Below, one piece after another: positions 1 through 10,700 of a stretch of 64,000 nt of DNA (within the stretch, counting starts at the first letter, position 1; every line of letters starts with the position of its first letter). Made by a program: the position numbers and the translations under genes. The stretch comes from Globodera rostochiensis. Its lineage: Eukaryota; Nematoda; Chromadorea; Rhabditida; Heteroderidae. The notes under the pieces were generated by a model, which was given only the letters and a program-made list of their open reading frames with translations, did no database searches and was not told the origin of the DNA. The DNA is taken from the NCBI GenBank assembly GCA_018350325.1, contig JAEVLN010000008.1, positions 3,367,794-3,431,793 on the forward strand. The letters run 5' to 3'.

Positions 1-111
1 GAGACGGGGCAATCGAATCGCTCTGCAAATCGACTCCATAATTTTGAAGACAAAAGATCGACCCTCCAAATAACAATATTTCGTCAATAAATTGCCAATC
101 AGTGACATTTG

Positions 112-1354
112 CTACGAGTTTGTCACTCTGTTAGCCCAGCAGTTATTTGTGTTTGACACTATGTTTGAATCGACACGATTGTTTGTTGCCCGAGTATCGC
201 AACGAATTCGTGCAATACGGTAATCCTTCATTAGTTGTTGTCGGAATGAGTCGCCTGCCCACAGGAGAAGCCAGCTGGAGAGCACCACACTGCCCGTGTC
301 CATCACCCACGGGTAGTGCGCGTACATTGCCATAGCCATCGGCATGTTTTGCGAATTAGTAGCAATGTAAGTGCCAATCTGAAAGCAATAAATCAATGTG
401 AATTAACTTTTGTATTTTAAATTAAAATATAACAAAAAGACAAGCGATGAGCGCGTGCCCACTGAACGTGGCCAATGCGTATATGAACAACTTCCGCTCG
501 AGCTGATCAGAACTGTCCGGATTGAGAGCGCATTTATTTTTATGCCTTTTGTAGGCCGTAAGGGCGACAATGTTGATCAGAAAGCACACGGACATGAAAA
601 TGACGGAAGAAGCGGCGTCCATGTAGTTCAAGTAGTTCAGAAACGGAGCCTATTGAAAGTTTGTTTAAATTAAACAAGGATTTAACAATTGGGCCAGATC
701 AAATTAAATATAATCAGATTTATTACATCTCCGGCTTCATATAGTAATAAGCTCTGATCGGCAGAATTGTTGGGGTTTTCTTTTTGGAGAATTCCTTCAC
801 TTTTGAACATAACCCAATTACTGCAAATTGGCACACAAAAAACGACAATCGCCACAAGCGGAAGAAACTTTCGCCATAACTAAAAAAAAGACATTTTAAT
901 TTTTGGAATAAAAAAATGCCAAACTCTTTCATGCATCAACGGCAAAGTGATTGCGGTCAATCGGTTGAGAAGGATGAAAGCGGTGGCCAAATTGTTGGCC
1001 TGGAAGGTGTACCCGGTGAGGAAGAAGACCAGGCAGATCATCCAATTTGGGAGTAGGGAATAGACCGGGTACAGGACGGAGCCGAAGAGAATGGGCAGTC
1101 GGTAGCCGTAGAACGAGTCCAACACGTACAGCAAGTCCTGAAGGCGTTATTTTGTTTAATTTAATTTATAAAAAAAAACAATTTACCGGAATTGCCCGAA
1201 TGATGAAAAGTGAGTAGAATGAATTGTGAAATTGTTTGTGCCGGAGAATTGTGACAATTTCGGCGATGTAAAGTGCCATCGACGGGATGCTCAGACACAT
1301 GGCAAAGTAAATGAGCGGGTCTCGTGCCGAAATTGACCACTCGAGAATGCCCAT
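112..1354 (-). CDS. Serpentine receptor class gamma (Srg)-like chemoreceptor, 5 exons
   Basis: Exons 1187..1354, 925..1137, 727..879, 434..649 and 112..378 join with consistent phase into 1017 nt (338 aa). All introns have GT/AG ends and are 45-77 bp. The protein has about seven hydrophobic segments. The start region carries HNSFYSLFIIRAIPDLLYVL and then DSFYGYRLPILFG, matching the SFYxLF...F..RLP pattern after TM1 in nematode Srg receptors. NRLTAITLPLMHERLW after TM3 is the usual Srg inner-loop signature, and SSWLLLWAGDSFRQQL ends TM7. The length fits the family (about 300-350 aa). Role inferred from the family: a G-protein-coupled receptor in the plasma membrane of sensory neurons. Single-exon reading frames here break at every junction, so the spliced model is preferred. 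The exact subfamily (Srg or a close relative) is less certain than the receptor call. Confidence 0.82.
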
Positions 1355-3273
1355 TTATTTTATTTTAATAATTATTATTAATAAAATTAAAAAAAGTTTT
1401 TGAAAATTGCGGTGGCATTTGCGCACTCTTCGACAAAAATTGCGCCCGTCCACAATTTTTTACACGGCAAAAGCAAAAGAACCCAATTAGTGCTCAAAAT
1501 TATTTCGTTGGCCACACAATCTGAGAAAGCATCTGCTTATCAGACGGGAGAAAGCCCGTTCAAAGTCGGTTAGAGGGAAATGTAAGCATATTTAATTAAT
1601 TCCCCAGACAAATGACAATAAAGTCACAAAGATAGAAAAAAGGTGTTGAAGTCTGCTGCTGGTCTTTGTATAACGGAAAGCCTAAAAAACGATTAAGAAA
1701 ACAACAGAAAACTTTTTAGTCAATCTAAATCAATATTTTGGCATTTTTGAGAATAAATCAATATTTCGACATTTTTCCGTAATAAATCAATATTTTGGGC
1801 ATTTTTCTTGAGAAAAATACAATTTTTAGGCATTTTTCCAAAATTCTTGAAAGAAATTTAATATTTCAGGCACTTTTCCCCAAAATTTCTTAAGAAAAAT
1901 GGGTAATACTCGGGCTTGGCCCCCCCCCCATTTTTTGAAAAAATAAAAATATTTTTCAAAGTCAATTAAAAGGTGTGTCTATGGGATATTTGAGGTATGA
2001 CATCCATTTAGACCAATTCCAAAAACCCGGACCCGAATTCGAACAAATTTCAAAAAAAAGTTTTGGCGAACGTTGTTACTTAGAGAGAGACGACGACTGG
2101 CAGGGCAAAAGACGGCCAAAAAAGAGCAGGTTTGATGGGAAATACCCAGCAATTTGCATCATATTCAGATTCTACGGCCCCAATTACCCCCTAGAAACAT
2201 CTTTTAATTGTCTTTTTTCAAAAAATGGGGGGGGGGGGGGGGGACCAAGCTTGAGTATTACCGAAAAATGCAAATAAAAACGAAAAATGTACCCTTAACA
2301 TTCAAAAAAAATTTTAAACCAAAAATGCACCCCCCAAAAAGCGACTTTTTCTTTGACAAAAAATCCACCCCCAAAAATCATCATTTCCCTAAAAAATTTT
2401 TATTTATATTTTTTATAAAATTTTCAAAAACAAATGAAAAATAGTACATTTTCTATTCTGATTTGTGAAAGAAAAATTAATAAAAAATGACTAATTTTGA
2501 AGGCTTTTACGCAAAATTTGACTGGATTTGGTCAGTTTTGCACATTTTTTAATCAATATTTTGGCACTTTTTGGGGTTTTTGGTATAAAGGAAAATAATG
2601 GCGGCCATTAATATAAACAATGTACGATAGTAATATATTTTTTTCCTGAACTCGGAATGGTCTTAAATGCACGAAAAACTTGTTTTCAGCTTGGTTTGAA
2701 GCTTCTAGAACGCATTTCCATGTGCATATTTTGCATATTTTTGCATATTTCGCTGTTTATGTGCATATTTGTATATTCGTGCATATTTCGCTGTTTATGT
2801 GCATATTTGTATATTCGTGCATATTTCGCTGTTTATGTGCATATTTGTTTATGTCCATATTTTATGGGCGGGGGAAGTTTGGGCACCGGGAAGCTAAGGC
2901 ACCGCAATACAAATTTAAAAAAATAAAATTTTTAAAATTTTCGCCATCTTAGGTTCTCATAAACACTTTGGAGCTTTTATTATGGCTTAAAGTGATTTTC
3001 CTTCTTGGCCATGAGGTTTAAAACAGTTGAAGACAATGTAAAGATATTTTTGAATAATAAAAAAAAAGAATTTTTGTTTCACCCTTGACCATCAATGTCC
3101 CCCATTTCCAGTCCCGGTTTTTCCCGATCCCGATTCAAAATGCTGGCCCCCCAATCCCGGTTTTCACGGTCCCGCGGTCAATCCCGGTCACTTTCCCAAA
3201 AACCCCGGTCCCGACCAACTCTAATTAGAACTCAATTTTTGAAAGATTTTTAAGCGTTTGTCTCTCACAAAAG
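1355..3273. other. Spacer with AT-rich and homopolymer sequence, no gene seen
   Basis: No reading frame here shows a recognisable domain or a convincing splice chain. It holds AT-rich DNA, repeats of the type 'aatcaatattttggcattttt' (about 1730-1900), C and G homopolymer runs at about 1921 and 2227, and the tgcatattt-rich repeat at 2640-2900. The stretch 3100-3225 is rich in 'cccggtcccg' units. Small reading frames over the C/G runs are judged non-coding. Confidence 0.6.
2640..2900 (+). repeat. Degenerate relative of the 57.8 kb hAT-like element with 38 bp tandem units
   Basis: The stretch from 'tttttcctgaactcgg' to 'cgcatttccatgtgcatatt' aligns closely with 57866-57955 inside the TIR-bounded element at 57831-58352. 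It is followed by about three 38 bp units built on 'cgctgtttatgtgcatattt' (about 2748-2850). The terminal inverted repeat is not seen at the left end, so this copy looks truncated. The distal part (2865-2960, 'gggcaccg...gcaatacaaatt') also recurs at about 55130-55210. Confidence 0.6.
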
Positions 3274-3381
3274 ATGGCATCACCGGGCGACCAGTCGTTG
3301 AAGGAGTCATTGGAGTGTCCGGTGTGCAAAGATTTGTTCTCCGAGCCGAAGCAGGTCGTTTGTTCAATAGTGAATTCTTGA
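3274..3381 (+). pseudogene. Truncated RING-type zinc finger N-terminus
   Basis: A 35-codon frame starts MASPGDQSLKESLECPVCKD and continues LFSEPKQVVC before a stop at 3379-3381. LECPVCKDLFSEPKQ is typical of the first zinc-binding turn of RING E3 ligases, but the expected following C-G-H residues are absent. It is either the first exon of a gene whose other exons I could not find or a decayed fragment. A GT after PKQV could act as a donor. An acceptor-led frame at about 3669-3777 (GVDVAAPSSSAPAVPPRPIS, then stop) might be a later exon, but I cannot show it. Confidence 0.35.
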
Positions 3382-3960
3382 CGGTGTTGGTGGGTGTGTA
3401 TGGGAAGGCCGAACCGGGAAACCCTTCCTCCGATAATTCTCGGAAACTCACTCATTGCCGAGCTGTTCAGTTCGAATTTGGCATTGAAATTTCTATCCAT
3501 ATTCTTGGATAACTAGAAAACAGAATTCTGGTGCCCAAAACGACCAGAATTTCTGATAAAGCAACAGAACAAAAGTTTAATTATGACAGTCTCCCTTTTC
3601 TAATTGATTAATTGCTTTTTGAAGTTTGTTTAAAAGTTTAAATTATTATTCGGCATGTCCAAATTGTTAGGGTGTCGATGTCGCCGCTCCGTCATCATCG
3701 GCTCCCGCTGTTCCTCCCCGCCCGATCAGCAAAACAAAGGAGCGCAACTTGCGCAAAAGAAAGTTGGATTTTATATTTATTGAATAGACAAATTTGGTGA
3801 TTTTGTTTGTTACCTATCCGATAAGTAAAAAAAAATGAGTTTGAACCTAAAAAACTTTTCAAAAACACAAAAATGTTAACGCATTTTTATCTGGCAATTT
3901 GGCACATTTTGCGCGATCACTGATCGACAAACATTTTTTTCAAGGACCATTGAGCGCAGA

Positions 3961-4359
3961 ATGGCGGAGGAGCGCGCAACATTTTATGCGCCCGTTCGAG
4001 GCATTTTTATGGGTGGCACTGGCGAGGAAATGCCACCGCCCGAACAGCTTCAACGCCACCACCAACAACAACAACAACAACAACCGCCATCATCGTCGGC
4101 ATTGGCAACGACGGGGCCCCACATTTCTGCGCTGAATGATGTTGACGATGGAACGGACGAAAATGGTGCCGGGGACGTGAAGAAGGCCCGGGAGGAGTTG
4201 AAAAAGAAATCTCATATTTATTGATCATAAATGTTTTTTGAACTTGTTGAATATGATAAATATTTCCGCGTTTTTTTTTTGTTGGCCCCCTCTCAACGCA
4301 GGAAGACGAGGAAAATCTGCAAAAATTGTATGACCGAATACACACGCCGTCGGAGGGAA
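3961..4359 (+). CDS. Putative Gln-rich acidic protein, 5' exons only
   Basis: The frame starts ATG at 3961 (MAEERATFYAPVRGIFMGG), runs through a His/Gln tract coded by CAA repeats and an acidic stretch (NDVDDGTDENGAGD), and can be spliced at 4176|GTGAAG to an acceptor at 4301. This gives D|EDEENLQKLYDRIHTPSEG, ending at a GTGCGTGAG donor after 4359. The phase fits, and the acidic run continues smoothly across the junction. I do not recognise the family. No later exon was identified: the sequence just after the second donor is an inverted-repeat element with 'atgctcgagag' ends (about 4378-4500). It may be a gene whose 3' part is lost or disrupted, or a relic. Confidence 0.4.
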
Positions 4360-4639
4360 GTGCGTGAGTTGGTGGAGAGATGCTCGAGAGTCTCGAATCG
4401 AGGAATTCCTCGGTGTTTTTGTGTTTCGGTTTCGACTCTCGGTGTCATTTGTCGGTCGCGAGTTTCGACTCTCGGTAAACTTCAACTCTCGAGCATCCCT
4501 AGTGGGTGGTGGAAATTGGACATAAAATCGGAGAATGTCCCCAAAATGTTCTAACAAAAAAATGTCCAAAATTTCCATTTTCTATCGGTTCCGTCCATCC
4601 GTCATTTGATTGGGGGGGGGGGGGGGGTGAAACCGGGGT

Positions 4640-5345
4640 CTCCCCCAACCTCTAATAATCCCCCAACCTCTAATAATCCCCCATCTTCTGAGTAGGTTGA
4701 AAAATAATCTCCCAACCTCCAATAATCCCCCAACCTCTAATAATCCCCCACCTCATTTATCGAACCCAATTTTATCACCTTTTCCACTGGGTAAAATTTG
4801 AAAAAGTCAATCTTTAGGGGTGCAATTTTGGAGTTTATTGCATTTTTCTTAAGGAATTTTTTCGAAAAAAGTCGATTTTTAGGGGTGCATTTTTTGAAAA
4901 GTGAAAAAGTCAATCTTTAGGGGTGCAATTTTTCGAAAAAGTCGATTTTTAGGGGTGCATTTTTGGAGGTTATTGCATTTTCTTAAGGAATTTTTTTCGA
5001 AAAAGTCAATCTTTAGGGGTGTATTTTTTGAAAATTTGAAAAAGTCAAATCTTTGGGGTGTCTTTTTAAAGTTTAATGCATTTTTCTTAAAGAATTTTTT
5101 CAGAAGAAAATTTTCTCCAAAATCAATTTTAGGCGTCAAATTTTTGTTTTTTATGCCAATTTGTTTTGGTCCAAAAACTACAAATTTTGCAAAACAACAG
5201 TGGCCCCCCTAAGGTTTTTTTCGTGATAGATGATGAACATATTGCCAAAAAGGTTGAAAAATAATCCCCCAACCTTCAATAATCCCCCAACCTCTAATAA
5301 TCCCCCAATCGCTGAGTAGGTTGAAAAATAATCCCCCATGGGGAA
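4640..5345. repeat. Direct repeats of ATAATCCCCCAACCTC type plus 'ttaggggtgca' units
   Basis: Multiple copies of 'aataatcccccaacctct' lie at 4645-4755 and 5250-5330, each block ending in 'gagtaggttgaaaaataat'. Between them, about 4800-5130, are irregular 60-70 bp units containing 'aaaaagtcgatttttagggg'. The same 'aggggtgcattttt' units, in the other orientation, fill the inside of the hAT-like element at 57831-58352. No gene is seen. Confidence 0.6.
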
Positions 5346-5349
5346 TTAC

Positions 5350-5560
5350 AACAGTATATACTGTATTTAAAGAATGGATTTTCACCATGCCCCGTGCACA
5401 CTTCCAGCGGCACCAGCGGGCCTCGGATGCGTCACAGCGCTCCCGGCTCCGGAGGCGTTCGTGGCGTGTCCAGAACAATTTAAAAATGAATACAAATCAA
5501 AAGGAGTGAAATATTATTAAACAACGGAATTGTGATGTTTTTGCATTTTTTTTTATTTGT
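5350..5560 (+). repeat. Copy 1 of a TATA-plus-short-ORF dispersed sequence
   Basis: A TATA-like 'tatatactgtatttaaag' is followed at once by ATGGATTTTCAC and a short frame with 'tgcacacttccagcgg' and 'gaggcgttcgtggcgtg...gaacaattta'. The same order (TATA-like box, ATGGAT, tgcacactt(t)ccagcgg, aaggcgtt...gaacaatt) recurs at about 21830-22020 and 28440-28545. In copies 1 and 2 the downstream sequence with 'ttaaacaa..gga' and 'tttttgcattttttttatttgt' is also shared, and each of these two lies upstream of a U2 snRNA gene. The product of the short frame is not recognised. Confidence 0.45.
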
Positions 5561-6203
5561 AAAAAAAATTACATTTTCTTTAAGTAATTTTCGCAAAAAT
5601 GCTGAAAAATGCGCGCAAAATTTTGTTAAAATTACACCCGGCGGCGCTTCACAAATCGGAAAAAAGTTGCAGCCATCCAACATCAAATCTCTGAACTAAT
5701 TTTATTCACTAAAAAGGTAATAAAATGATGGGAAAAGAACAAAAAGCTGCGCTTCATCCATAGATTAATTCTTTTTTTCATCCCCCGGTGGCGCCATCGG
5801 TCAAAATTTAATCTGTCCGGACGTAGTGGTGGACCAGCTTCACATTCTTGATGTCGGCAAACTGAAAAAGGGAGTGGGGATTGAACAAGCTTAGAAATTC
5901 TCGACAAATCCAGGATTGGACGGTATTTGCAATTTATCGGATACACACATTTTGGCACAAAAAAATGCCGACAAATTTTGTGAGCCGAAATCGGCAAGCG
6001 CCAGGATGCTTAGGGCCAACAAATTCGAGCAGTTTAATATTTTTGCTTGTGCCACAGCAGCCACAAACTCAAAGCCTCTCCCGCCCCTCTCACCAGCTCC
6101 ATGTTGTTGTCTGAGCCCATTGATTTCTTAATGATTGAAAGTTGAGTTGTCGACTCAAAAGACATTTCCACTTCTTGAGTTTATAAATCTCCCCCGTGGG
6201 GGA

Positions 6204-6391
6204 GATGCGCCGTGCCCGGAGGTAAGTGCAATACCGGGACGACGCGCGGTCGAGAGGGAGCAAGCCCCCTGCTGCGACCATTTTCCAAAAATTGGTTAAT
6301 CTCTTTTGACCCCGGTAGGGGTCGTTACGGAGATTAAGCCGTAAAGAACAGATACTACACTTTGATCTTAGCCAAAAGGCCGAGAAGCGAT
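6204..6391 (-). ncRNA. U2 spliceosomal snRNA, copy 1
   Basis: The minus strand reads ATCGCTTCTCGGCCTTTTGG, the conserved U2 5' end, then GTGTAGTATCTGTTC, which holds the GUAGUA branch-site recognition element. Next comes a stem-loop II and an Sm site (AATTTTTGGA), followed by the 3' stem-loops ending CCTCCGGGCACGGCGC. The length, about 188 nt, matches U2. The 3' end abuts a perfect 9 bp hairpin, atctccccc-gt-gggggagat (6188-6206). The 3' boundary is estimated from length. Role: base-pairs with the intron branch site in the spliceosome. The body is identical by eye in all three copies in this window. Confidence 0.95.
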
Positions 6392-6650
6392 GTCCGGACA
6401 GCCAAATGGAGCACACAAATGCATCCGCCACAAATGTAAATGTATGGGGAGCATTTTAAAGAACCAAAATTGGACGTCTGAGTGCAGAGAAATCGCCAAA
6501 ACGGAGAAAATAGTCCAATAATTTAAGAGGAAAAGAGAAGAGAGTGAATATAGTGTGGGATAGAGACAAAGAGTGCATGAAAAGAGTGTTGAACAGACAA
6601 CAAAAGATGGGGGTCATACACGGAACGAGCGCACACGCGCGCTTCAAGCA
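6392..6650 (-). promoter_or_regulatory. Conserved U2 upstream region
   Basis: About 250 bp upstream of the U2 5' end is nearly identical in the three loci (6392-6650, 19661-19925, 22935-23200), while sequence beyond it diverges. It includes 'aatgtatggggagcatttta' at about -35 to -75 and 'ccaaaattggacgtctgagt'. snRNA genes use a proximal sequence element at about -50 to -70, so this conserved block very likely contains it. The exact PSE was not delimited. Confidence 0.6.
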
Positions 6651-7158
6651 AAATGAAATGTAAGGGAAGGAGAAAACATTTTAACCTGCTGAGCCTAAAA
6701 GTGCATAATGAAAATAAAATTTGTAAGCTTAAAATTGTCATTTTAATTGTTAATATTTTCTCCAAATTAACATTAAAAATATTTGTTAAATTCATATACA
6801 TTTTTGCTGTTTAAATGAGCTCAGATCGCTCGCCGGGATCACTTTTCGCTTTTCCAAAAGATTACCAAATCACAAAAGTCTTTCGGCGTCCTTTAAATGG
6901 GGGGGTTTTTTTTAGAAAAAAATAGCAAGAAGAGAATGCTTAACGAATTGGGTCCGGCCGCCGAATTACTCCTAGAAATAAAAACTCTTTTCTCGACATT
7001 GAAAAATTTTTATTTTTGGGAAAGTTTTCGTTTACTTTTACTAATTTTTTCACACATACCTAACTTTTCTATAGGTTTTCTTAGGTGTTTGAAAGGTTTT
7101 GCAATTTTGTTTTAAACAATTATTTTAAATGTCGTGAAGGTGAACGGGGGTCGCGCAG

Positions 7159-7269
7159 TTAGAGAAGGCCATGGGGCGGTTGGTTGACGAACAGAACAGA
7201 AAGTTGGAGGAATTGGGAAATGGAAAAGCTGCGAATATGGCCAATAACTTGGCATTACGAAATGAGTAG
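7159..7269 (+). other. Exon-like coiled-coil fragment
   Basis: After an acceptor (cgcag at 7154-7158) an open frame reads LEKAMGRLVDEQNRKLEELG and continues NGKAANMANNLALRNE to a TAG at 7267-7269. The heptad-like spacing and codon choice look coding, and similar coiled coils precede SPRY domains in this window. No partner exon with matching phase was found. A second acceptor-led scrap, LKDELKLAPHLNF, lies at about 7563-7604. Likely a gene relic. Confidence 0.3.
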
Positions 7270-7756
7270 AGCGTTCAAAGGGCACAAAAAAATTTAGAAA
7301 AATCCATTTTTAAGCTTATGCATTAGCCATCTTTTTTTGTTTCCAAAAAGTGAATTATTTAACCGTTTCAGTTACGGCTAATTCTGAACAACAAAAAACT
7401 GATCAAAAAGCACTGACTTTTTGGGCCAGTTCGCAACTTTGAGGAACGGAAGCAAACGGACACGAAGTACGTACCGGTGACCAACTCTAATTTTAAGCAT
7501 TTTCTTACATTTTGAATTTGAATATTTATTAATTAAATTATAAAATTAAAGGGAATAAATCAGCTGAAAGATGAACTGAAATTGGCACCGCATTTGAATT
7601 TCTGAAGCGAAAAATAAAATTGTGGCCTGTTTGTTATGCCAAATTAAAAAAGCTGAAACAAAAAAAAATCAAAATATATCCAAAAAGGAGAAAAAACAAT
7701 ACAATTAATTTGTTCAATTCATTTTCCATTCAAATTCTTCGCCGTCCTCTCTCTGT

Positions 7757-10700
7757 TCATTCACTCGTTGGGCGGGGCTCACTTGGATCGTCGTTTTCGT
7801 CAAACATTCTGAAAAAAAAAATTAGAAATTTTAAAAGTGCGAGGGGAAATTTCAAAACATTTCAATCTTGAAAATAAGGACATTTTCAATTTTTTTTAAG
7901 ATTGGGATCCATTTTCAAGGACTGTCCTTGGCATCCAAGGACGAATCGGACCCCTGCCCTTACCCGTCGCCGATGTCACCACTGTCGTTGAAGCGAATGG
8001 AGATGCGATTCCACTGATTGTCCCAATCGAATTCAATTGTCTCCTTCTCCCATTTGGCCCATTTGTCCTCCTCCTCCTTTTTTTGCTTAATTGGACAACG
8101 CACCAACAACAATTCGAGCCACTTTTTTCCTCTCCGCCATGCCAATGTCAATCGCTCCCCCGTCAAAGTGTTCTTCAGCTCAAATGACGCAGTGTAATCG
8201 TCGTACTCCGACCAAAATCTGATGATGAAATTGACCGGCTCAGAAGCATTGACAAATGACTAAAAAAACAAAAGGAGATAATTATTGTGCACTTAAACTA
8301 ATTATACGAATGAGAAGCATCACACCCTTTTGAGTGCTTCCATTTCTTCCGAATAAACACCACAACAAAGCATCTTCGGGAGACCATCCCCGCGGGGTGT
8401 GTGCAACCATTTGGCCAAAGCTTGTTCAGACGAAGCGCCGGCACTGTCATCAGCCGGAAATTTGGGAATGCCATCGAAGCTGATCACTCGGAGTTTTGGG
8501 CAATCGCAAAAAACGGTCGGAGAGAATTGGCGCAAACGCTCGAGATCGGGGGGAGACACAGAAAATCCGCAAATGTTGTCATTGATCAATGGCCAAATCC
8601 GGTGCCAAATGATTTGCCAACTGCGGTTTTGGTGGCCGTAGTTAATTTCGATGTTAACATTTGTCCCGGAAGAGTCGAAAAGACGGCGAATGCGTTGCAG
8701 GAATTCGATGACGGTTTGGTCGACATAACTAAATAATTATACAAAATCATTAAAATATTGGGGGGATCTTTAAGCCGTGGTAAAACCACCTGATTTCAAC
8801 CACTTCGAATCCGATCACTGAGTTTGGAATCGGTCCTTGAGGAATTGGCTGCCGTTCATCGGAGAGGTTGACAATTTGTGCGCCATTTCCTCCGATTGCG
8901 CGACGAATTTGCAGCCGACCCAACGACCATTTCCTCGACTTGAAGTGCACGTCCATCAACGCGTCCAATCGATCACTGATCAGCGCCATTTTCAGTCCAA
9001 TGTCAAAAGGGCCAAGAAGAGCGAAAACGCCGTACCAAATGTCGTCACAAATAAAACTGAAATTTTTAGTCTTTTGATTTGACTACATATGGTTGGAGAC
9101 GGACAGGGAAAACCGGGTATCCCCGGCCATTTCCGTCCCCGTTTCTCGGTTTGATCGGAGACCCTCCCCCGGCCATTCCCGTCCCCCGTTTCTCGGTTTG
9201 ATCGGAGATCCCCCCGGCCATTTCCGTCCCCGTTTCTCGGTTTGATCGGAGATCCCCCCGGCCATTTCCGTCCCCGTTTCTCGGTTTGATCGGAGATCCC
9301 CCCGGCCATTTCCGTCCCCGTTTCTCGGTTTGATCGGAGACCCACCCCGGGCCATTCCCGCCCCCGTTTCTCGGTTTGATCGGAGACCCACCCCCGGCCA
9401 TTCCCGCCCCCGTTTCTCGGTTTGATCGGAGACCCTCCCCCGGCCATTTCCCGCCCCCGTTTTCGGTTTGATCGGAGACCCACCCCCGGCCATTCCCGCC
9501 CCCGTTTCTCGGTTTGATCGGGACCCACCCCGGGCCTTCCCCGCCCCGTTTCTCGGTTTGATTCGGAGACCACCCCCGGCCATTTCCGTCCCCGTTTCTC
9601 GGTTTGATCGGAGACCCACCCCGGGCCAATTCCGCCCCCCTTTCTGGGTTTGATCGGAGACCCACCCCCGGCCATTCCCGCCCCCGTTTCTCGGTTTGAC
9701 GGAGACCCACCCCCGGCCATTCCCGCCCCCGTTTCTCGGTTTGATCGGAGACCCCCCCCGGCCAATTTCGTCCCCGTTTCTCGGTTTGATCGGAGACCCC
9801 CCGGCCATTCCCGCCCCCCGTTTCTCGGTTTGATCGGAGATCTCCTCCCCCGGCTTCAACCCTAAATTTGAACAAAACTCACATTTCATCTGCAGTGTTT
9901 GATGATCCAAAATTGGCTTTAATTTTGGTGCCGGCACGCAACGAAACGCACGGAAACAATTCGGCGGCAGAATTGACAAACAAACCGGCAGTTGCTGCAA
10001 AAAACAAACAAAAAAATTGGTTAAGCAAAAAATTAATAAATTAAATTATTTAATTTATTGCCCTCAATTTTTATTTATTTTTCTTTCTCTCACCCAAACG
10101 CTGTCCATTCTTTGTGTAAATGATTTGGCGTGTTGCCAAATTGACGCCGCATCGGATGACGTCACCGACACCAAACGCCGGAGGGGTTCCAACGCCGGGG
10201 GCACGGCTTTCGATGGCGTGACCCATAAAAGTGCCCCAGCTTCCGTACGCGTACGTGCCTTTATAGAAGCCAAGACATTTGTCCAATGGCATTTGTTTGG
10301 TCGCAAGTCCAATGTGAATATTGCTGTCATTGCTAAATATATAAAAATAATATTTATTTATATTTTCAGAGTTTTATAATATTTATAATAATTAATTTAA
10401 TTACTCTCTCTTCTCCACGATGGTCACTTCGAAGTAGAAAATGCCGAAAGGATTTTTTGGAATTGATTCCTTAGCGAACACATTGCGATAGCCTGTGAAA
10501 AGTAATAAGTTGAAAATCAAAAATCATTTAAAATTCATTAAAACAAATATTTTTTGTTGTTTTAATGAAATCCCCAACAGAATAAATAATAATGTTTTTA
10601 CCCCATTTCTTTTCAGTAAATTGAACAGTCAATCGTCGTCCAATGAGCGTGAGGTCCTTGTGACATGCAGCGGAATCCCATCGATTTTGCGGGGTTAGTG

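Noticed and set aside
5683..5997. 104-codon minus-strand frame
   Set aside because: No domain, no splice logic; overlaps the duplicated U2-associated region.
6090..6431. 113-codon frame over the first U2 locus, repeated at 19431 and 22705
   Set aside because: It is the U2 snRNA read as protein; conservation reflects the RNA.
8992..10000. Minus-strand frames of 257-305 codons rich in Gly, Arg and Pro
   Set aside because: They are translations of the 47 bp minisatellite in three frames; no start context or domain, and they overlap the intron of the SPRY/F-box-like gene.
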